Origin: Antiquaquibacter soli
GTDB taxonomy: Bacteria; Actinomycetota; Actinomycetes; Actinomycetales; Microbacteriaceae
Assembly (NCBI RefSeq): GCF_030580675.1
Contig: NZ_JAUQUB010000001.1
Span: 62,001-126,000 of the forward strand
Direction of reading: 5' to 3'
DNA length: 64,000 nucleotides
The position numbers and the translations under genes were made by a program. The notes under the pieces were generated by a model that did not search any database, was not told the origin of the DNA, and saw nothing but the letters and a program-made list of their open reading frames with translations. This document shows, in pieces, positions 31,793-40,529 of this stretch. The first letter of the stretch is position 1. Every line of letters starts with the position of its first letter.

Positions 31793-34613
31793 CATCGCGC
31801 CGACCGATGCGCTCGGGGCGAGCATCCGGTCGGCGACCGCCGCGACCGTCTCGACCACCGCGTTCGACCGCGTCACCGCGGCGGTCGACGCGTCGCACTA
31901 CCTCCTCACGCCGCGCGCCGTCGTCACGCCGAAGTCGGTCGAGGAGGTCGCGGAGCTCTTCTCGTTCGCGACGGTGACGGGGGAGGCGCTCACCTTCCGC
32001 TCGGGTGGCACGAGCCTCTCCGGTCAGGCGAGCTCCGGGGGCATCCTCGTCGATACCCGGTCGGAGTTCCGGGGCATCCGCGTGCTCGACGGCGGCGAGC
32101 GCGTCGAAGTCGAGCCGGGCGTCACGGTGCGCGCCGTCAACGCGCGGCTGCTGCGGCACAAGCGCAAGCTCGGCCCCGACCCGGCGAGCGAGATCGCCTG
32201 CACCATCGGCGGCGTCATCGCCAACAACTCGAGCGGCATGGCGTGCGGCACCGAGCAGAACACCTACCGCACGCTCGAGTCCGCCGTCATCGTGCTGCCG
32301 AGCGGAACCGTCGTCGACACCGCGGCACCGGATGCCGACGATGCCCTGCGTGCTCGCGAGCCCGGGCTGTACGACACCCTCCTCGACCTGCGCGAGCGGC
32401 TGCTCGCCGATCCGGCGCTGCGCGAGACCGTCGAGCGCCAGTTCTCCATCAAGAACACGATGGGCTACGGCCTCAACTCCCTCGTCGACTTCGAGCGACC
32501 CGTCGACATGCTCCTGCATCTGCTCGTCGGCAGTGAGGGCACGCTCGGCTTCGTCGCCCGGGCGACGTTCCGCACGGTACCGCTGCAGCCCGCAGTCGCG
32601 ACGGCACTGCTCCTCTTCGAATCGCTTCGGGCGGCGACCGACTCCCTCGTCGAGCTCGTCGCGTCCGGCGCGGCGACGATCGAGCTGCTGGATGCCGCGT
32701 CCCTGCGCGTCGCCCAGGCCGACCCGTCGTCCGTCGGAGCCCTCCCCGAACTGGAGGTCGTCGACCACGCGGCCCTGCTCGTCGAGTACCAGGCCGCCTC
32801 CGTCGTCGAGCTGGATGCCCTCGCCGCCGGTGCGCGCACCCTCTTCGCCCGGCTGCCGGTCGTCGGCACCCCCGAGCTCACCTCGGATGCCCGCATCCGC
32901 GCCGCCCTCTGGCACCTGCGCAAGGGGCTCTTCGCCGCGGTCGCGGGGGCGCGGCCGAGCGGCACGACGGCGCTCCTCGAAGACATTGCCGTACCGGTCG
33001 CCCGCCTCGCCGACACGTGCGCGGGGCTTCAGGCGCTCTTCGCGACGCACGGCTACGGCGACGCCGTCATCTTCGGCCACGCGAAGGACGGCAACGTCCA
33101 CTTCCTCCTCAACGAGCGCTTCGACGACCCGGCCTCCCTCCAGCGCTACATCGCCTTCACCGACGACATGGTCGACCTCGTGCTCGCCGCCGGCGGCACC
33201 CTCAAGGCCGAGCACGGCACGGGCCGCATCATGGCGCCGTTCGTGCGCCGCCAGTACGGTGACGATCTCTTCGCCATGATGGTCGAGCTCAAGCGGGCCT
33301 TCGATCCCGCGGGGATCCTCAGTCCCGGCATCGTCGTGAGCGACGACCCGGGCATCCATCTCCAGCACCTCAAGTCGACGCCGACCGTCGAGGCGGAGGT
33401 CGACCGCTGCGTCGAGTGCGGCTACTGCGAGCCGGTGTGCCCGTCGAAGGACCTCACGGTCACGCCGCGGCAGCGGATCGTCGTGCGGCGTGCGATCGCC
33501 GACGCCGTTGCCCGCGGCGACCTCGACCTCGCGCGCGAGCTCGAGCGCCAAAGCGCCTACGAGGTCGAGCAGACGTGCGCGGTCGACGGCATGTGCGCGA
33601 CCGCGTGCCCGGTGTTCATCAACACGGGCGACCTCGTGCGGCGCCTGCGCGCCGAGTCGGTCGCGAAGCCCGTCGCGGCCGCGTGGACGGCGGCGGGCCG
33701 GCACTGGGATGCCACGACGCGCCTCGCCTCGACCGCGCTGTCCGTCGTGCCCGCCGTCGCCCCCCTCGTGCCCCTGCCCAATCGCGCGGCGCGCGCCGTG
33801 CTCGGGGCGGACACCGTGCCCGAGTGGTCGCGCGACCTGCCGCGCGGTGGGGCGCGGCGCCGGGCCGGTGTCACCGGCGCCCCCGAGATCGTGTACTTCG
33901 CCGCGTGCGTCGGCACCATGTTCGGCCCCGCCGAGGGCGGTGAGGGGGTCGCGGTCGCGTTCGAGTCGCTACTCGTCAAGGCCGGTATCGGGGCCGTGCG
34001 GCCCGAAGGCGTCGGCGACCTGTGCTGCGGCACACCGTGGAAATCGAAGGGCATCACCGAGGGCTACGCCGAGATGGTCGACCGCACCGTCGCATCGCTC
34101 TGGGAGGCCTCGCGCCACGGCGAGCTGCCCGTCGTGTGCGACAACTCGTCGTGCTCGGAGGGGCTCGTGCACGCCCTCGAGAAGGCGGTCGCGTCCGACG
34201 ACCGGTACTCCGGGCTGCGCATCCTCGACGCGGTCGACTTCGCCGCGGAGCACCTCCTGCCCGTGCTCGACGTGTCGCCCGTCGTGGGGCGGCTGGCCGT
34301 GCATCCCACGTGCTCGTCCACGCGCGCCGGGTCCAACCCGCACCTCATGGCCGTCGCCGGCGCCGTCGCGACCGAGGCAGTCGTGCCCGACGACTGGGGC
34401 TGCTGCGCCTTCGCCGGTGACCGCGGGATGCTGCATCCCGAGCTCACCGCGAGCGCGACCGCTCGCGAGGCCGAAGCCGTCCGCGCCGGGCACTTCGACG
34501 CGCACGCCTCGTGCAACCGCACGTGCGAGATCGGCATGACCCGCGCCACCGGCGCCCCCTACCAGCACGTGCTCGAGCTGCTCGATGCCGCGTCATCCCC
34601 GAAGGAGAACTGA
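31779..34613 (+). CDS. FAD/Fe-S D-lactate dehydrogenase-like protein (GlcD-GlcF fusion)
   Basis: A 944-residue fusion. The N-terminal FAD domain has FRSGGTSLSGQASSGGIL, IGGVIANNSSGMACG and SEGTLGFVARATF, and a cap with VIFGHAKDGNVHFLL. The iron-sulphur part has two cluster motifs, CVECGYCEPVCPS and CAVDGMCATACP, followed by two CCG-type domains (DLCCGTPWKSKG; WGCCAFAGDRG). The family oxidises D-lactate or D-2-hydroxy acids and passes electrons to quinone at the membrane. The GTG start at 31779 overlaps the dehydratase by 14 bases. In this pathway it may clear a D-2-hydroxy acid, but the exact substrate is unknown. Confidence 0.88.
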   Translation: MSRTDIAPTDALGASIRSATAATVSTTAFDRVTAAVDASHYLLTPRAVVTPKSVEEVAELFSFATVTGEALTFRSGGTSLSGQASSGGILVDTRSEFRGIRVLDGGERVEVEPGVTVRAVNARLLRHKRKLGPDPASEIACTIGGVIANNSSGMACGTEQNTYRTLESAVIVLPSGTVVDTAAPDADDALRAREPGLYDTLLDLRERLLADPALRETVERQFSIKNTMGYGLNSLVDFERPVDMLLHLLVGSEGTLGFVARATFRTVPLQPAVATALLLFESLRAATDSLVELVASGAATIELLDAASLRVAQADPSSVGALPELEVVDHAALLVEYQAASVVELDALAAGARTLFARLPVVGTPELTSDARIRAALWHLRKGLFAAVAGARPSGTTALLEDIAVPVARLADTCAGLQALFATHGYGDAVIFGHAKDGNVHFLLNERFDDPASLQRYIAFTDDMVDLVLAAGGTLKAEHGTGRIMAPFVRRQYGDDLFAMMVELKRAFDPAGILSPGIVVSDDPGIHLQHLKSTPTVEAEVDRCVECGYCEPVCPSKDLTVTPRQRIVVRRAIADAVARGDLDLARELERQSAYEVEQTCAVDGMCATACPVFINTGDLVRRLRAESVAKPVAAAWTAAGRHWDATTRLASTALSVVPAVAPLVPLPNRAARAVLGADTVPEWSRDLPRGGARRRAGVTGAPEIVYFAACVGTMFGPAEGGEGVAVAFESLLVKAGIGAVRPEGVGDLCCGTPWKSKGITEGYAEMVDRTVASLWEASRHGELPVVCDNSSCSEGLVHALEKAVASDDRYSGLRILDAVDFAAEHLLPVLDVSPVVGRLAVHPTCSSTRAGSNPHLMAVAGAVATEAVVPDDWGCCAFAGDRGMLHPELTASATAREAEAVRAGHFDAHASCNRTCEIGMTRATGAPYQHVLELLDAASSPKEN

Positions 34614-35288
34614 ATGAGAAGAGCGATCGTCACCGGAGGAGAGTCCGGCCTCGGCGCCGCGACCGTGACCCGGCTGCGCGCGGACGGGGTCGAGGTGATC
34701 TCGTTCGACCTCGGCGGCTCGCCGGACTTCGTCGTCGACGTGAGCGACTCCACCGCCGTCAACCTCGCCGTCGCCGAGGTCGGGCCCGTCGACATCCTCG
34801 TCAACAGCGCGGGCATCGTCGGGCCGAACAAGCCGCTGTGGGAGGCGACGGATGCCGAGTTCCAGAAGACCTTCGACGTCAACGTCAACGGCACGTTCCA
34901 CTTGTGCCGGGCCGTCATCCCCACCATGATCGACCGCGGCTGGGGCCGCATCGTCAACATCGCCTCGATGGCGGGCAAGGACGGCAACCCCAACCTCGGC
35001 GCCTACTCGGCCACCAAGGCGGCCGTCATCGGCATGACGAAGTCGCTCGGCAAGGAACTCGCCACCACCGGCGTGCTCATCAACGCGATCGCCCCCGCCG
35101 TCATCAACACCGAGATGAACGCGACCACCTCGCCGGAGGTGCTCGCCCACATCACGAGCCTCATCCCCATGAAGCGCGTCGGGCAGCCGTCGGAGGTGGC
35201 TGCTCTCATCAGCTGGCTGTGCTCCGACGAGCTGAGCTTCTCGACGGGCGCGGTGTACGACATCTCCGGCGGACGGGCGACGTACTGA
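34614..35288 (+). CDS. Short-chain dehydrogenase 1 of the sugar-acid operon
   Basis: 224-residue SDR: TGGESGLGAAT at the N-terminus, NSAG, catalytic Ser in NIASMAGK and YSATK. The ATG follows the previous stop with no gap. The NSAGIVGPN and DVNVNGTFHLCRA segments are typical of sugar-oxidising SDRs. In the deoxysugar pathway it could be the sugar dehydrogenase (first step) or the 2-keto-3-deoxy acid dehydrogenase; its partner at 35288 could take the other step. Confidence 0.88.
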   Translation: MRRAIVTGGESGLGAATVTRLRADGVEVISFDLGGSPDFVVDVSDSTAVNLAVAEVGPVDILVNSAGIVGPNKPLWEATDAEFQKTFDVNVNGTFHLCRAVIPTMIDRGWGRIVNIASMAGKDGNPNLGAYSATKAAVIGMTKSLGKELATTGVLINAIAPAVINTEMNATTSPEVLAHITSLIPMKRVGQPSEVAALISWLCSDELSFSTGAVYDISGGRATY

Positions 35289-36004
35289 TGACCGACTTCA
35301 CTGGACTCGTCGCAATCGTCACCGGCGGCGCCTCGGGAATCGGCGCGGCGACCGTGGCACTGCTGAACTCGCGCGGAGCGACCGCGGTCTCCCTCGACCG
35401 GGTGGGCGGAGACATCGACTGCGACGTGACGGATGACGCGGCCGTCGCCTCCGCCGTGGAGCAGGTCGTGGCGCAGTACGGGCGCCTCGACATCCTGATC
35501 AACAACGCCGGCATCGGCGCCGTCGGCACCATCGAGGACAACGACCTCGACGAGTGGCGCCGCGTGTTCGACGTGAACCTCTACGGCGCGGTGCGGCTCT
35601 CGCGCGCGGCGCTGCCGCACCTGCGGCTCTCGCCGTCGGCCGCGATCGTCAACACCGGCTCGATCGTCGCGGGCACCGGCCTCGTCAAGCGCGCCGCGTA
35701 CTCCGCCTCGAAAGGCGCGGTCGAGTCCCTCACCCGCGCGATGGCCGCCGACCTCATCGCCGACCGGGTGCGCGTCAACGCCGTCTCGCCCGGCACCGCG
35801 GACACCCCGTGGGTGCAGCGCCTCCTCGCCCAGGCGGACGACCCGGATGCCGCACTCCAGGCCCTCGTCGCCCGCCAGCCCATCGGCCGCCTCGTCGCCC
35901 CCGAGGAGATCGCCCACGCCGTGTGCTACCTCGCGAGCCCGCTCTCCGGCTCGACGACCGGCACCGTGCTGGCCGTCGACGGAGGGGTGCACTCCCTGCG
36001 GTGA
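35288..36004 (+). CDS. Short-chain dehydrogenase 2 of the sugar-acid operon
   Basis: 238-residue SDR with TGGASGIGAAT, NNAGIGAVG, Ser in NTGSIVAGTG, YSASK and the C-terminal AVDGGVHSLR. Its short acidic DVTDDAAVASAV region and LDRVGGDIDCDVTD cofactor segment (Asp after strand two) indicate NAD preference. It resembles 2-keto-3-deoxy-L-fuconate dehydrogenases, which would make the diketo acid cut by the FAH protein at 29094. Its start overlaps the preceding stop by one base (TGATG). Confidence 0.88.
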   Translation: MTDFTGLVAIVTGGASGIGAATVALLNSRGATAVSLDRVGGDIDCDVTDDAAVASAVEQVVAQYGRLDILINNAGIGAVGTIEDNDLDEWRRVFDVNLYGAVRLSRAALPHLRLSPSAAIVNTGSIVAGTGLVKRAAYSASKGAVESLTRAMAADLIADRVRVNAVSPGTADTPWVQRLLAQADDPDAALQALVARQPIGRLVAPEEIAHAVCYLASPLSGSTTGTVLAVDGGVHSLR

Positions 36005-36009
36005 GGCTA

Positions 36010-36043
36010 GCGCGCCGCGCCGCGCCGCCGCCGCGCGGCGCGC
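36010..36043. terminator. GC-only hairpin after the SDR operon
   Basis: Perfect 11-bp arms GCGCGCCGCGC (36010-36020) and GCGCGGCGCGC (36033-36043), six bases after the SDR stop and abutting the longer inverted repeat that follows. It likely helps terminate the plus-strand operon. Confidence 0.55.
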
Positions 36044-36100
36044 GAGTGTGAGGTTGTGGCGGGTCATCCCGGTGCCGCACCCGCAACACCGTCACACTCG
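36043..36100. repeat. 22-nt-arm inverted repeat, CGAGTGTGAGG family, copy 1
   Basis: Left arm 36043-36064 (CGAGTGTGAGGTTGTGGCGG then GT) and right arm 36079-36100 pair with three mismatches around a 14-nt spacer. It lies between convergent genes (SDR and rhamnulokinase). A second copy at 40375-40432 has the same arm length, spacer length and almost the same left arm, so this is a dispersed repeat. Confidence 0.85.
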
Positions 36101-36114
36101 GCGTCGGCACCCGG

Positions 36115-37509
36115 CTAGCGGGGCAGGTACCGCCGCGGGGAGAACGCCGCCGCCACGAGCGAGCGCAGCGACTCGAGCGACCCCGACGCGAGGCCGAGCG
36201 CTCGCGCCTGGACGAGCACGTTGCCGATCGCGGTCGCCTCGACGGGCCCGGCGAGCACGGGCAGTCCGGAGCGGTCGGCGGTGAGCTGGCACAGGAGCTC
36301 GTTCTGGGAACCGCCGCCCACGAGGTGGATGACCGAGACATCCTTGCCGCTCAGCTCCGAGGCGGTGCGCACGGCGTCCGCGAAGGCGACCGCCAGGCTC
36401 TCGACGATGGAGCGCACCATCTCGACCTCGCTCGCGGGCGGCTGGATGCCCCGTTCCCGGAACCACGTCGCGATGCGGTCGGGCATGTCGCCCGGCGCGA
36501 GGAACGCGGGGTCGTTCGCGTCGAACACCGGCACGCTCCCGGAGACGGATGCCGCGGCCGCGAGCAGCTCGGGCAGGTCGTCCCGACCCCACGCGCGCAG
36601 CGACTCCGACAGCAGCCACAGCCCCATGACGTTGTGCAGGAACCGCACGCGGCCGTCGACGCCGCCCTCGTTGGTGAAGTTCGCCGCGCGGCTCGCCTCG
36701 GTGAGCACCGGATGCTCGAGCTCGACGCCCACGAGCCCCCAGGTCCCGCACGAGATGTAGGCGAAGTCGTCGGTTGCCGCGGGCACGGCCACCACGGCCG
36801 AGGCGGTGTCGTGCGACCCGACTGCCGTCACGGAGAGCTCCGCACCGATCTCAAGGGCGACCTCGGGCAGGAGGGGGCCGAGCGAGGTGCCGGGGTCGAC
36901 GAGCGTGGGGAAGATCGAACGGGGGAGCCCCAGTCGCTCGATGAGTGCGTCATCCCACAGCCCGCTCGTCACCGAGAGCAGTCCGGTCGTCGACGCGTTG
37001 GTGCGCTCCGCGAAGGCGCGGCCGGTGAGCCAGTAGCCGAACAGGTCGGGGATGAGCAGGAAGGCGTCCGCGTCGAGCGACTCCTCCGCCGAGAACTGGA
37101 AGAGAGTGTTGAACGGCAGGTGCTGCAGCCCGTTCGCGGCGTACAGCTCGGCCGGGGACACCAGCGAGTGCACGCGCTCCACGGCCGCGAGGTTGCGGTC
37201 GTCCCGGTAGTGGAACGGCTCGCCGAGCATCCGCCCGTCCTTGATGAGCGCGTAGTCGACCGCCCACGAGTCGACTCCGATGCTGGCGACGGATGGCTCC
37301 TCCCGCACGGCCGCGGCGAGCCCGGCCATCACGTGCCCGCGCAGGGCCTCGATGTCCCAGTGCAGCCCGTCGGCGCGGTGCACGGGGCCGTTGGGGAACC
37401 GGGCGACGGGCCGCACGCTCAGCTCGTTGTGGCCGACGTGGCCGAGCATCACGCGGCCGCTCGTCGCCCCGAGGTCGACGGCGGCGACGAAGCCCGTGCC
37501 GCGGCTCAT
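36115..37509 (-). CDS. rhaB: Rhamnulokinase
   Basis: 464-residue FGGY kinase phosphorylating L-rhamnulose to L-rhamnulose 1-phosphate. It starts AAVDLGATSGRVMLGHVG, with SIGVDSWAVDYAL, FHYRDDRN, HLPFNTLFQF, and the catalytic GSHDTASAV; later FAYISCGTWGLVGVE and HLVGGGSQNELLCQLTADR. These are diagnostic of rhamnulokinases. The start overlaps the stop of the aldolase gene (ATGA), so RhaB and the aldolase are co-translated. Confidence 0.93.
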   Translation of the reverse strand: MSRGTGFVAAVDLGATSGRVMLGHVGHNELSVRPVARFPNGPVHRADGLHWDIEALRGHVMAGLAAAVREEPSVASIGVDSWAVDYALIKDGRMLGEPFHYRDDRNLAAVERVHSLVSPAELYAANGLQHLPFNTLFQFSAEESLDADAFLLIPDLFGYWLTGRAFAERTNASTTGLLSVTSGLWDDALIERLGLPRSIFPTLVDPGTSLGPLLPEVALEIGAELSVTAVGSHDTASAVVAVPAATDDFAYISCGTWGLVGVELEHPVLTEASRAANFTNEGGVDGRVRFLHNVMGLWLLSESLRAWGRDDLPELLAAAASVSGSVPVFDANDPAFLAPGDMPDRIATWFRERGIQPPASEVEMVRSIVESLAVAFADAVRTASELSGKDVSVIHLVGGGSQNELLCQLTADRSGLPVLAGPVEATAIGNVLVQARALGLASGSLESLRSLVAAAFSPRRYLPR

Positions 37510-39542
37510 CGCAGGAACGCCGCCGCGACGCCCGCGTCGACGGGGATGTGGAGCCCGGTCGTGTGCGACAGGTCGGGGCCGGTGAGCACCGAGACGGCGT
37601 TGGCGACGTTCTCCGGCAGCACCTCGCGCTTGAGGATGGTGCGCTGCGCGTAGAACTTGCCGAGGTCCTCCTCGGGGATGCCGTACGTCTTCGCGCGGTT
37701 CGCGCCCCAGCCGGCGGCGAAGATGCCGGAGCCGCGCACGACGCCGTCGGGGTTGATGCCGTTGACCTTGACGCCGTGCTCGCCGAGCTCGACCGCGAGC
37801 AGTCGCACCTGGTGGGCCTGGTCGGCCTTCGTCGCCGAGTAGGCGATGTTGTTGGGGCCGGCGAACACGGAGTTCTTGGAGGAGATGTAGATGACGTCGC
37901 CGCCCATGCCCTGCTCGATGAGGATCGGCGCGGTCGCCTTCGAGACGAGGAAGGAGCCCTTCGCCATGATGTCGTGCTGGAAGTCCCAGTCGGCTTCGGT
38001 CGTCTCGAGGAGCGGCTTGGAGAGCGACACACCCGCATTGTTGACGACGATGTCGATGCCGCCGAACGCGAGCACCGCATCGTGCACCATCTTCTCGATC
38101 GCGGCTGCATCGGTGACGTTGACCTGCAGGCCCACGGCGACGTCGGTGTTCCCGATCTCGGCTGCCGCCTCCTGCGCCTTGGCGAGGTCGAGGTCGGCGA
38201 TGACGACGCACGCGCCGTCGGCGGCGAGGCGGGTCGCGATGGCCTTGCCGATTCCGGATGCGGCTCCCGTGACGAGGGCCACGCGCGTGGCGTGCGACTT
38301 CGGCTTAGGCAGGCGCTGGAGCTTCGCCTCCTCGAGCGCCCAGTACTCGATGCGGAACTTCTCGGCGTCGGAGATCGGCGCGTAGGTGGAGATCGACTCG
38401 GCCCCGCGCATCACGTTGATGGCGTTGATGTAGAACTCGCCCGCGACGCGCGCCGTCTGCTTGTTCGCGCCGTAGCTGAACATGCCCACGCCGGGCACGA
38501 GCACGATGAGCGGGTCGGCGCCGCGCATGGCCGGCGAGTCGGCTGTGGCGTGCTTCTCGTAGTACTTCGTGTAGTCCTTGCGGTACTCCTCGTGCAGCTG
38601 CTTGAGGCGCGCGATGGAGTCCTCGACGGATGCTCCTGCCGGGAGGTCCAGCAGCATCGGCTTGACCTTCGTGCGCAGGAAGTGGTCGGGGCAGCTCGTG
38701 CCGAGCGCGGCGAGCTTGGGCGCGTTCGCGGAGGCGAGGAAGTCGAGCACGACCTGGTCGTCGGTGAAGTGCCCGACCATCGGGCGGTCGTGGGAGGCGA
38801 TGCCGCGAATGGTGGCGGCGAGGGCGGCGGCCTTCGCGCGGCGCTCGGCGACGGGGAGGGCGAGGTTCTTCTTGACCTCCCGGCCGAACGGGTTCTTCTT
38901 GCCCTTGGCGGCGATGTAGTCCTCGGCCGTCGTGATGATCCAGAGGCTGTTCTTCTCGGCCTCCTTGCTCGTGTCACCCCATGCGGTGATGCCGTGGCCG
39001 CCGAGGATGCAGCCGATCGCGTTCGGGTTCGCCTCCTTGATCGCGGCGATGTCGAGTCCGAGCTGGAAGCCGGGGCGGCGCCACGGCACCCACACGACCT
39101 TGTCGCCGAAGATCTTCTTGGTGAGCTTCTCGCCGTCCTTGGCGGTGGCGATCGCGATGCCGGAGTCGGGGTGCAGGTGGTCGACGTGCTTGGCGTTCAC
39201 GAGGCCGTGCATCGCTGTGTCGATCGAGGGGGCGGCGCCGCCCTTGCCGTGTAGCGCGTAGTCGAACGCGGCGACCATCTCGTCTTCTCGCTCGACGCCG
39301 GGGTAGACGTCGACGAGGGCGCGCATCCGATCCATCCGCAGCACGGCGAGGCCGGACTCGGTGAGGGTGCCGAGGTCGCCGCCGGAGCCCTTGACCCACA
39401 GCAGCTCGATCTCCTCGCCGGTGACGGGGTCTGTCGCGAGTCCCTTCGCGGACGTGTTGCCGCCCGCGTAGTTGGTGACGCGCGGGTCGGAGCCCAAACG
39501 GTTGGAGCGGGCGATGAGGTCTGCGGCGGCGGAGTCAGCCAT
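37506..39542 (-). CDS. rhaEW: Bifunctional rhamnulose-1-phosphate aldolase / lactaldehyde dehydrogenase
   Basis: 678-residue fusion. Residues about 1-390 form a class II aldolase/adducin-like domain with NYAGGNTSAKG, KGSGGDLGTL, KHVDHLHPDSG (metal His pair) and GGHGITAWGD. Residues about 420-678 are an SDR domain with TGAASGIGKAI, NNAGVSLSK, YISSKNS and YSATK. It splits rhamnulose 1-phosphate into dihydroxyacetone phosphate and L-lactaldehyde and oxidises the latter to L-lactate, as in Bacillus/actinobacterial RhaEW. L-lactate could be used by the LldD-type enzyme at 25170. It is first in the rhaEW-rhaB operon, behind a strong palindrome. Confidence 0.92.
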   Translation of the reverse strand: MADSAAADLIARSNRLGSDPRVTNYAGGNTSAKGLATDPVTGEEIELLWVKGSGGDLGTLTESGLAVLRMDRMRALVDVYPGVEREDEMVAAFDYALHGKGGAAPSIDTAMHGLVNAKHVDHLHPDSGIAIATAKDGEKLTKKIFGDKVVWVPWRRPGFQLGLDIAAIKEANPNAIGCILGGHGITAWGDTSKEAEKNSLWIITTAEDYIAAKGKKNPFGREVKKNLALPVAERRAKAAALAATIRGIASHDRPMVGHFTDDQVVLDFLASANAPKLAALGTSCPDHFLRTKVKPMLLDLPAGASVEDSIARLKQLHEEYRKDYTKYYEKHATADSPAMRGADPLIVLVPGVGMFSYGANKQTARVAGEFYINAINVMRGAESISTYAPISDAEKFRIEYWALEEAKLQRLPKPKSHATRVALVTGAASGIGKAIATRLAADGACVVIADLDLAKAQEAAAEIGNTDVAVGLQVNVTDAAAIEKMVHDAVLAFGGIDIVVNNAGVSLSKPLLETTEADWDFQHDIMAKGSFLVSKATAPILIEQGMGGDVIYISSKNSVFAGPNNIAYSATKADQAHQVRLLAVELGEHGVKVNGINPDGVVRGSGIFAAGWGANRAKTYGIPEEDLGKFYAQRTILKREVLPENVANAVSVLTGPDLSHTTGLHIPVDAGVAAAFLR

Positions 39543-39554
39543 GGGGGAAGCCTT

Positions 39555-39588
39555 TGTTAGATTCTGTTAAGTCTTGCAGAATCTAACA
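39555..39588. promoter_or_regulatory. Perfect 12-bp inverted-repeat operator before the rhamnulose aldolase gene
   Basis: TGTTAGATTCTG (39555-39566) and CAGAATCTAACA (39577-39588) flank ten bases in the 50-base gap between the DeoR stop and the aldolase start. The AAAGG ribosome site of the aldolase lies next to it. The DeoR protein encoded immediately upstream is the likely ligand, making the operon rhamnose-inducible. Confidence 0.75.
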
Positions 39589-39591
39589 TCC

Positions 39592-40341
39592 CTAGAGGAT
39601 CTCGACAAGGTCGCGGTAGGGGTCGAGACGGTCGTCGCGGGGGTCGAGCTCGGTGACGAGCACATCGATCTCACTCCAGCCGAGGGCGCGCGCGAGCACC
39701 TGCTGCCCGAGCTTGGAGGCATCCGCGAGCAGCACGGTCTCGTCGGCGCGGCTCGCGAACGTCGCCTTGACGCTCGCCTCGTCGAGACTCACCTCGCTCA
39801 TGCCGAACTCGGGATGCACCGCGCTCGCCGACGTGAAGAAGCGCGAGTAGCTCATGCTCGCCGCGACGAGCTCGGCGGTGGGCCCGACGAGACTGCCGGT
39901 GCGTTCCTCGAGCTCCCCGCCGACGACGATCGAGCGCACGCCCGGGCGGCGGCGGGCCACCGCGGCGTTGTCGATCGAGTTCGTGGCGACGACGAGGTGC
40001 TGAGCGCTCAGGAGCGAGATCAGGGCACCGGAGGTCGTGGAGGCGTCGAAGGCGGCAGCCCCCTCGACGGGCAGCAGCGCGGCGGCCTTCCGGGCGATGG
40101 CGGCCTTCGCGGCCGAGCGCGTCGCGGCCCGCTCCCCGAACGCGCGCGGGAGCACCGGGGCGATCGCGCCGCCTCGCACGCGGCGCAGCAGTCCCTCGGC
40201 ATCCATGTCCTGGATGTCGCGCCGCACGGTCATCACCGACACGTCGAGCTCGGCCGCCGCCGACTCGAGCCGGATCGCGCCGTCGCGCTCGAGGATCTCG
40301 AGCAGTCGCGAGCGCCGGTTGGCGGGCAGCGGGGTGGACAT
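39592..40341 (-). CDS. DeoR-family regulator of the rhamnose genes
   Basis: 249 residues: DeoR helix-turn-helix RLLEILERDGAIRLESAAAELDVSVMTVRRDIQ (about 10-43) with the LLRRVRGGAI wing, then a sugar-phosphate domain with AAFDASTTSGALISLL, VGGELEERTGSLVGP and the conserved LADASKLGQQ. ATG 40341 is chosen; the open frame extends upstream into an intergenic repeat. It lies directly before rhaEW-rhaB on the same strand, so it most likely represses them until rhamnulose 1-phosphate or dihydroxyacetone phosphate appears. Confidence 0.9.
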   Translation of the reverse strand: MSTPLPANRRSRLLEILERDGAIRLESAAAELDVSVMTVRRDIQDMDAEGLLRRVRGGAIAPVLPRAFGERAATRSAAKAAIARKAAALLPVEGAAAFDASTTSGALISLLSAQHLVVATNSIDNAAVARRRPGVRSIVVGGELEERTGSLVGPTAELVAASMSYSRFFTSASAVHPEFGMSEVSLDEASVKATFASRADETVLLADASKLGQQVLARALGWSEIDVLVTELDPRDDRLDPYRDLVEIL

Positions 40342-40374
40342 GGGTTCAGGGTACGGGGTCGGTGCTCTCCTCGC

Positions 40375-40432
40375 CGAGTGTGAGGTTGTGGTGGGTAACG
40401 GGGTGCCCTCACCCGCCACACCATCACACTCG
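40375..40432. repeat. 22-nt-arm inverted repeat, CGAGTGTGAGG family, copy 2
   Basis: Left arm 40375-40396 and right arm 40411-40432 pair with three mismatches around a 14-nt spacer. The left arm differs from copy 1 (36043) by one base. This copy lies upstream of both flanking genes (DeoR minus, PadR plus), so a simple terminator role is unlikely here. Confidence 0.85.
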
Positions 40433-40455
40433 CAGAACTAGCCACTTGCGCTCGC

Positions 40456-40501
40456 GGTATTCAGCGTTACTATGTACTAGTAGTCAGTGACGCTGAATAC
40501 C
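40456..40501. promoter_or_regulatory. Perfect 12-bp inverted repeat before the PadR gene
   Basis: GGTATTCAGCGT (40456-40467) and ACGCTGAATACC (40490-40501) with 22 bases between. A smaller palindrome, TACTA-TGTAC-TAGTA (40468-40482), lies inside. It sits 28 bases before the PadR start and is the likely autoregulatory operator, probably overlapping the promoter. Confidence 0.7.
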
Positions 40502-40529
40502 AGCGACACTCAGTAGTGGAAGGATGCCG

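Noticed and set aside
36043-40432. Whether the two CGAGTGT repeats bound a transposon carrying the rhamnose genes
   Set aside because: No transposase, integrase or target duplication is seen between or beside them, and the intervening genes (rhaB, rhaEW, deoR) look native. A composite element is not supported.
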